DNA of 64,000 nt from Candidatus Pantoea bituminis (lineage in GTDB: Bacteria > Pseudomonadota > Gammaproteobacteria > Enterobacterales > Enterobacteriaceae): NCBI RefSeq assembly GCF_018842675.1, contig NZ_JAGTWO010000004.1, positions 3,782,001 to 3,846,000 on the forward strand, in the 5' to 3' direction. Position numbers and translations under genes: made by a program. Shown piece by piece: positions 61,981 to 64,000 of the stretch; position 1 is the first letter of the stretch; each line of letters begins with the position of its first letter. Below the pieces are notes generated by a model. The model did not search any database. It was not told the DNA's origin and saw only the letters and a program-made list of their open reading frames with translations.

Positions 61981-63427
61981 TTATGAACGCGACTGATTAG
62001 CCGGTTCATTCACCAGAACGCCTTCCTCAGCCTCAACATTAAATTTCTCCAACACGCGCGCATGGATTTTTCCAGCGGCACGCCCGCCGTTTCAGGTAAA
62101 TAACGGAAGGTGAAGAAATACATGCCCACCGAGAAGATTGCGAACAGCAGCAGCGGGAAGCCACCATGGAAGACTTCAACCAGGTAAGGGTTACTGTTCA
62201 TAATCGGGAACGTGGTACTGATGATGAAGTTTGCCATCGACATTGCGCAGATTGAAATGCCCACGCAGATAGCGCGAATTTCAGTTGGGAAAAGTTCACC
62301 CAGCACCGTCCAGACAACTTGTCCCCACGTGATGCCAAAGAACACCATGTAAGCGAATAAACCCACCACAGCCAGCAAGCCAGGCAAACGGTAATAAAAC
62401 GCGACAAAGGTGTACGCCAGGAAGATGGCAGAAGTGATGGCCCCCATCAGCAAAAGCTTGCGACGTCCCATTTTATCAATTAATGACATGCCAATCAGCA
62501 CACCCACAAACTGACAAACCGAGAGCCAGAAAGTTTGTAACAGCGCGGAATCGGTGCTGCTTGCGACATTTTTCAACAAGGTAGGACCGAAATATTGAAT
62601 AACATTAATGCCGCTGATCTGGTTACCCACCGCTAATCCAATACCGATAATCAACAACGGCACGGTGGTTTTATTCAGGCGGAAGCGGGCTTTGTGCTGA
62701 CTCGCGGCCTCTGTGGAGAACGAGCTTTTAATCTCCTGCAAAACGCTTTCTGCGTGATCGCGATTAGAGATTTTGCTTAGCGTATCCAGCGCCTCTTTAT
62801 CTTTTCCCTTCAGAACGTTCCAGCGAGGGGATTCAGGAATGAAAGCGATAAAGAAGACAAACAGCGCACAGGGCACTAATGCGGTCGCCAGAATGTAGCG
62901 CCAGCCGATATCAATCATCATTTCTGGCAGCATCGATTTATTGATGAAGTAGTTGGTCAGCAAAACCACTGATTGCCCACCGACGCAGCACACGGCATAT
63001 AACGCGGTAGTGCGACCACGAAACTTTGAAGGTGACAGCTCAGCAAGGTAAATGGGAGAAATCACCGACGCCAGACCAATCGCCAGGCCGCCGAGAATGC
63101 GGAAAGCGACAAAGGTAACGAAGTTGTGCGCGATGGCGGTGCCAACCACCGAGGCGGTAAACAGCAGCGCGGTGATCGCGAGGGATTTTTTCGGCCAAAT
63201 TTATCGCTGAGTTTTGGCGCAATGAAGCAGCCCACCAGGCTACCGAGCAGAATATTTGACACGGCCCAGCCGGTTTCAGCCGGTGATAACTGAAAATATT
63301 CACTTAGCGGCTCGATTGCACCGGAAATAATCGACGAGTCATATCCCATCAGCAGGCCGCCAAATGCAGCGACCGTACAACAGAGCATGACGTATTTCAT
63401 GTTGTAGCGTTTTTGCCGGGTATCCAT
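61981..63427 (-). CDS. Sugar porter family MFS transporter (two frameshifts)
   Basis: About 482 residues after repair, twelve-helix sugar:H+ symporter like XylE/GalP. The start is MDTRQKRYNMKYVMLCCTVAAFGGLLMGYD. One A missing near 63190 changes FGRKNPSRS back to FGRKKSLAITALLFTASVVG. Later motifs: FIPESPRW, NQISGINVIQYFGPTLL, DKMGRRKLLL, FGITWGQVVWTVLGELFPTEIR and the PETAGVPLEK ending. A second missing A near 62070 extends the tail to IHARVLEKFNVEAEEGV and TAA at 61981; otherwise it stops at 62010. The sugar is unknown; the ROK repressor next door may respond to it. Confidence 0.85.
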
Positions 63428-64000
63428 CTTTCAAGCTCCTGTTCTCTACTGCCTGAACGTATCCAGTTCAGAAAGAGGAGTCGTTATTGTCTTCGGGTTT
63501 AGCGGCTTCAGAGTGAAAGCACACATGAAATATATTTTCTAAATCGATCAATTTGGATTAATTTTTCCAAAAGTGTGAGCGAGGTTGGAATATTTCGCGA
63601 TAATAAAGATGGGAAACTATCAATTTTTGCCTTTAGGAACAGTACGATAAACAGGTAAAACCAAAAAAGAGAAAACTATCAGTGATTACAAATGATTAAT
63701 CCCTGAGAAAGTAACACGCTTACTTTGCAGAAAACTAAGCCAGTATGCTTGATGAAAATTTTTATTTAGATAAATCATAAAGATAAGAAACAAGCTTTGA
63801 CTGCTTCATGACGTTCAGCTCAAAAACCTGTAGCGAAAAAGAACAGAAATTAAGACGGGAATTGATTTCTCCCCAAAAAATATGAAATTATTTTTCCATT
63901 ATGGAGAGAGATAAAAAGAGAGGGTTGGAAGCGTTGGCGCTGTGCATTGCTTAACAGCAGCCGAACCTGCCCAGGAACGCTGGTGGTCCCAACCAGATTT
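63428..64000. other. AT-rich stretch without a recognised gene
   Basis: 573 bp upstream of the sugar porter gene. The first 100 bp should contain its minus-strand promoter. AAACTATCA occurs twice (63614-63622 and 63673-63681). The last 80 bases become GC-richer and could enter a gene cut by the window end, but no frame there is convincing. Nothing else can be named. Confidence 0.4.

Noticed and set aside
63920..64000. Start or end of a further gene at the window edge
   Set aside because: Short frames on both strands, none with a recognisable motif; too little sequence to support a call.

Overview
The window comes from an enterobacterium of the Erwiniaceae type (Pantoea/Erwinia-like). Core blocks are very close to Escherichia coli in protein sequence and order: fdhE, yibF, glyS-glyQ, wecH, adeP/yieH, mnmE-yidC-yidD-rnpA-rpmH, dnaA-dnaN-recF-gyrB, yidA, the dgo genes, yidR/yidQ, ibpA, avtA, ghrB, yiaD, tag, yhjY and dnaT-dnaC. 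A lone ibpA without ibpB agrees with Erwiniaceae. No rRNA or tRNA gene, CRISPR array or insertion sequence was seen.

Layout. 1-4.5 kb: fdhE end, yibF, a broken orphan ParD-like antitoxin, glyS/glyQ. 4.5-14.2 kb: a catabolic island of nine genes on the + strand between glyQ and wecH (RidA-like deaminase, 2-hydroxyacid dehydrogenase, amino-acid-type ABC transporter with fused permease and ATPase, FMN hydroxyacid oxidase homologue lacking its catalytic His, cytosolic THI5/NMT1-like binding protein, cyclic amidohydrolase, GntR regulator, enolase-superfamily enzyme). A CRP-like site and two copies of a 14-bp GntR-type operator lie at its head. 14.3-20 kb: wecH, a GlxA-type regulator, yieH, adenine permease, a divergent phosphopantetheinyl transferase, rutE-like nitroreductase. 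20.4-31.1 kb: the conserved dnaA region on both sides of a GATC-rich promoter segment with one perfect DnaA box. 31.3-39.4 kb: yidA, the galactonate (dgo) operon with a 12-bp inverted-repeat operator, yidR, yidQ, and ibpA behind a sigma-32 promoter and ROSE-like thermometer.

39.4-46.9 kb is the most unusual part. A compact minus-strand operon encodes a PP-loop ATP pyrophosphatase, an ATP-grasp ligase, a class II glutamine amidotransferase, an Fe(II)/2-oxoglutarate oxygenase, a YbaK/YeaK-type deacylase and an EamA exporter, with a divergent MocR-type regulator. I read it as a probable pathway for a small amide- or peptide-like metabolite, with export and perhaps self-protection. I do not recognise the cluster.

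46.8-55 kb: avtA, then a 2-ketogluconate operon (kguE-kguK-kguT-ghrB/kguD) with its PtxS-like LacI repressor and a matching palindrome, a second LacI regulator, yiaD. 55.4-64 kb: tag, yhjY, an unknown membrane protein, dnaT-dnaC, a sodium:solute symporter, a ROK repressor, a sugar porter, and an AT-rich tail without a recognisable gene.

About twenty frameshifts are spread over fifteen genes. Almost all are a net loss of one base, mostly in a homopolymer run, and one breaks the essential gene dnaN. Restoring one base gives each family its normal length. I therefore treat them as sequencing errors and annotate whole genes across them.
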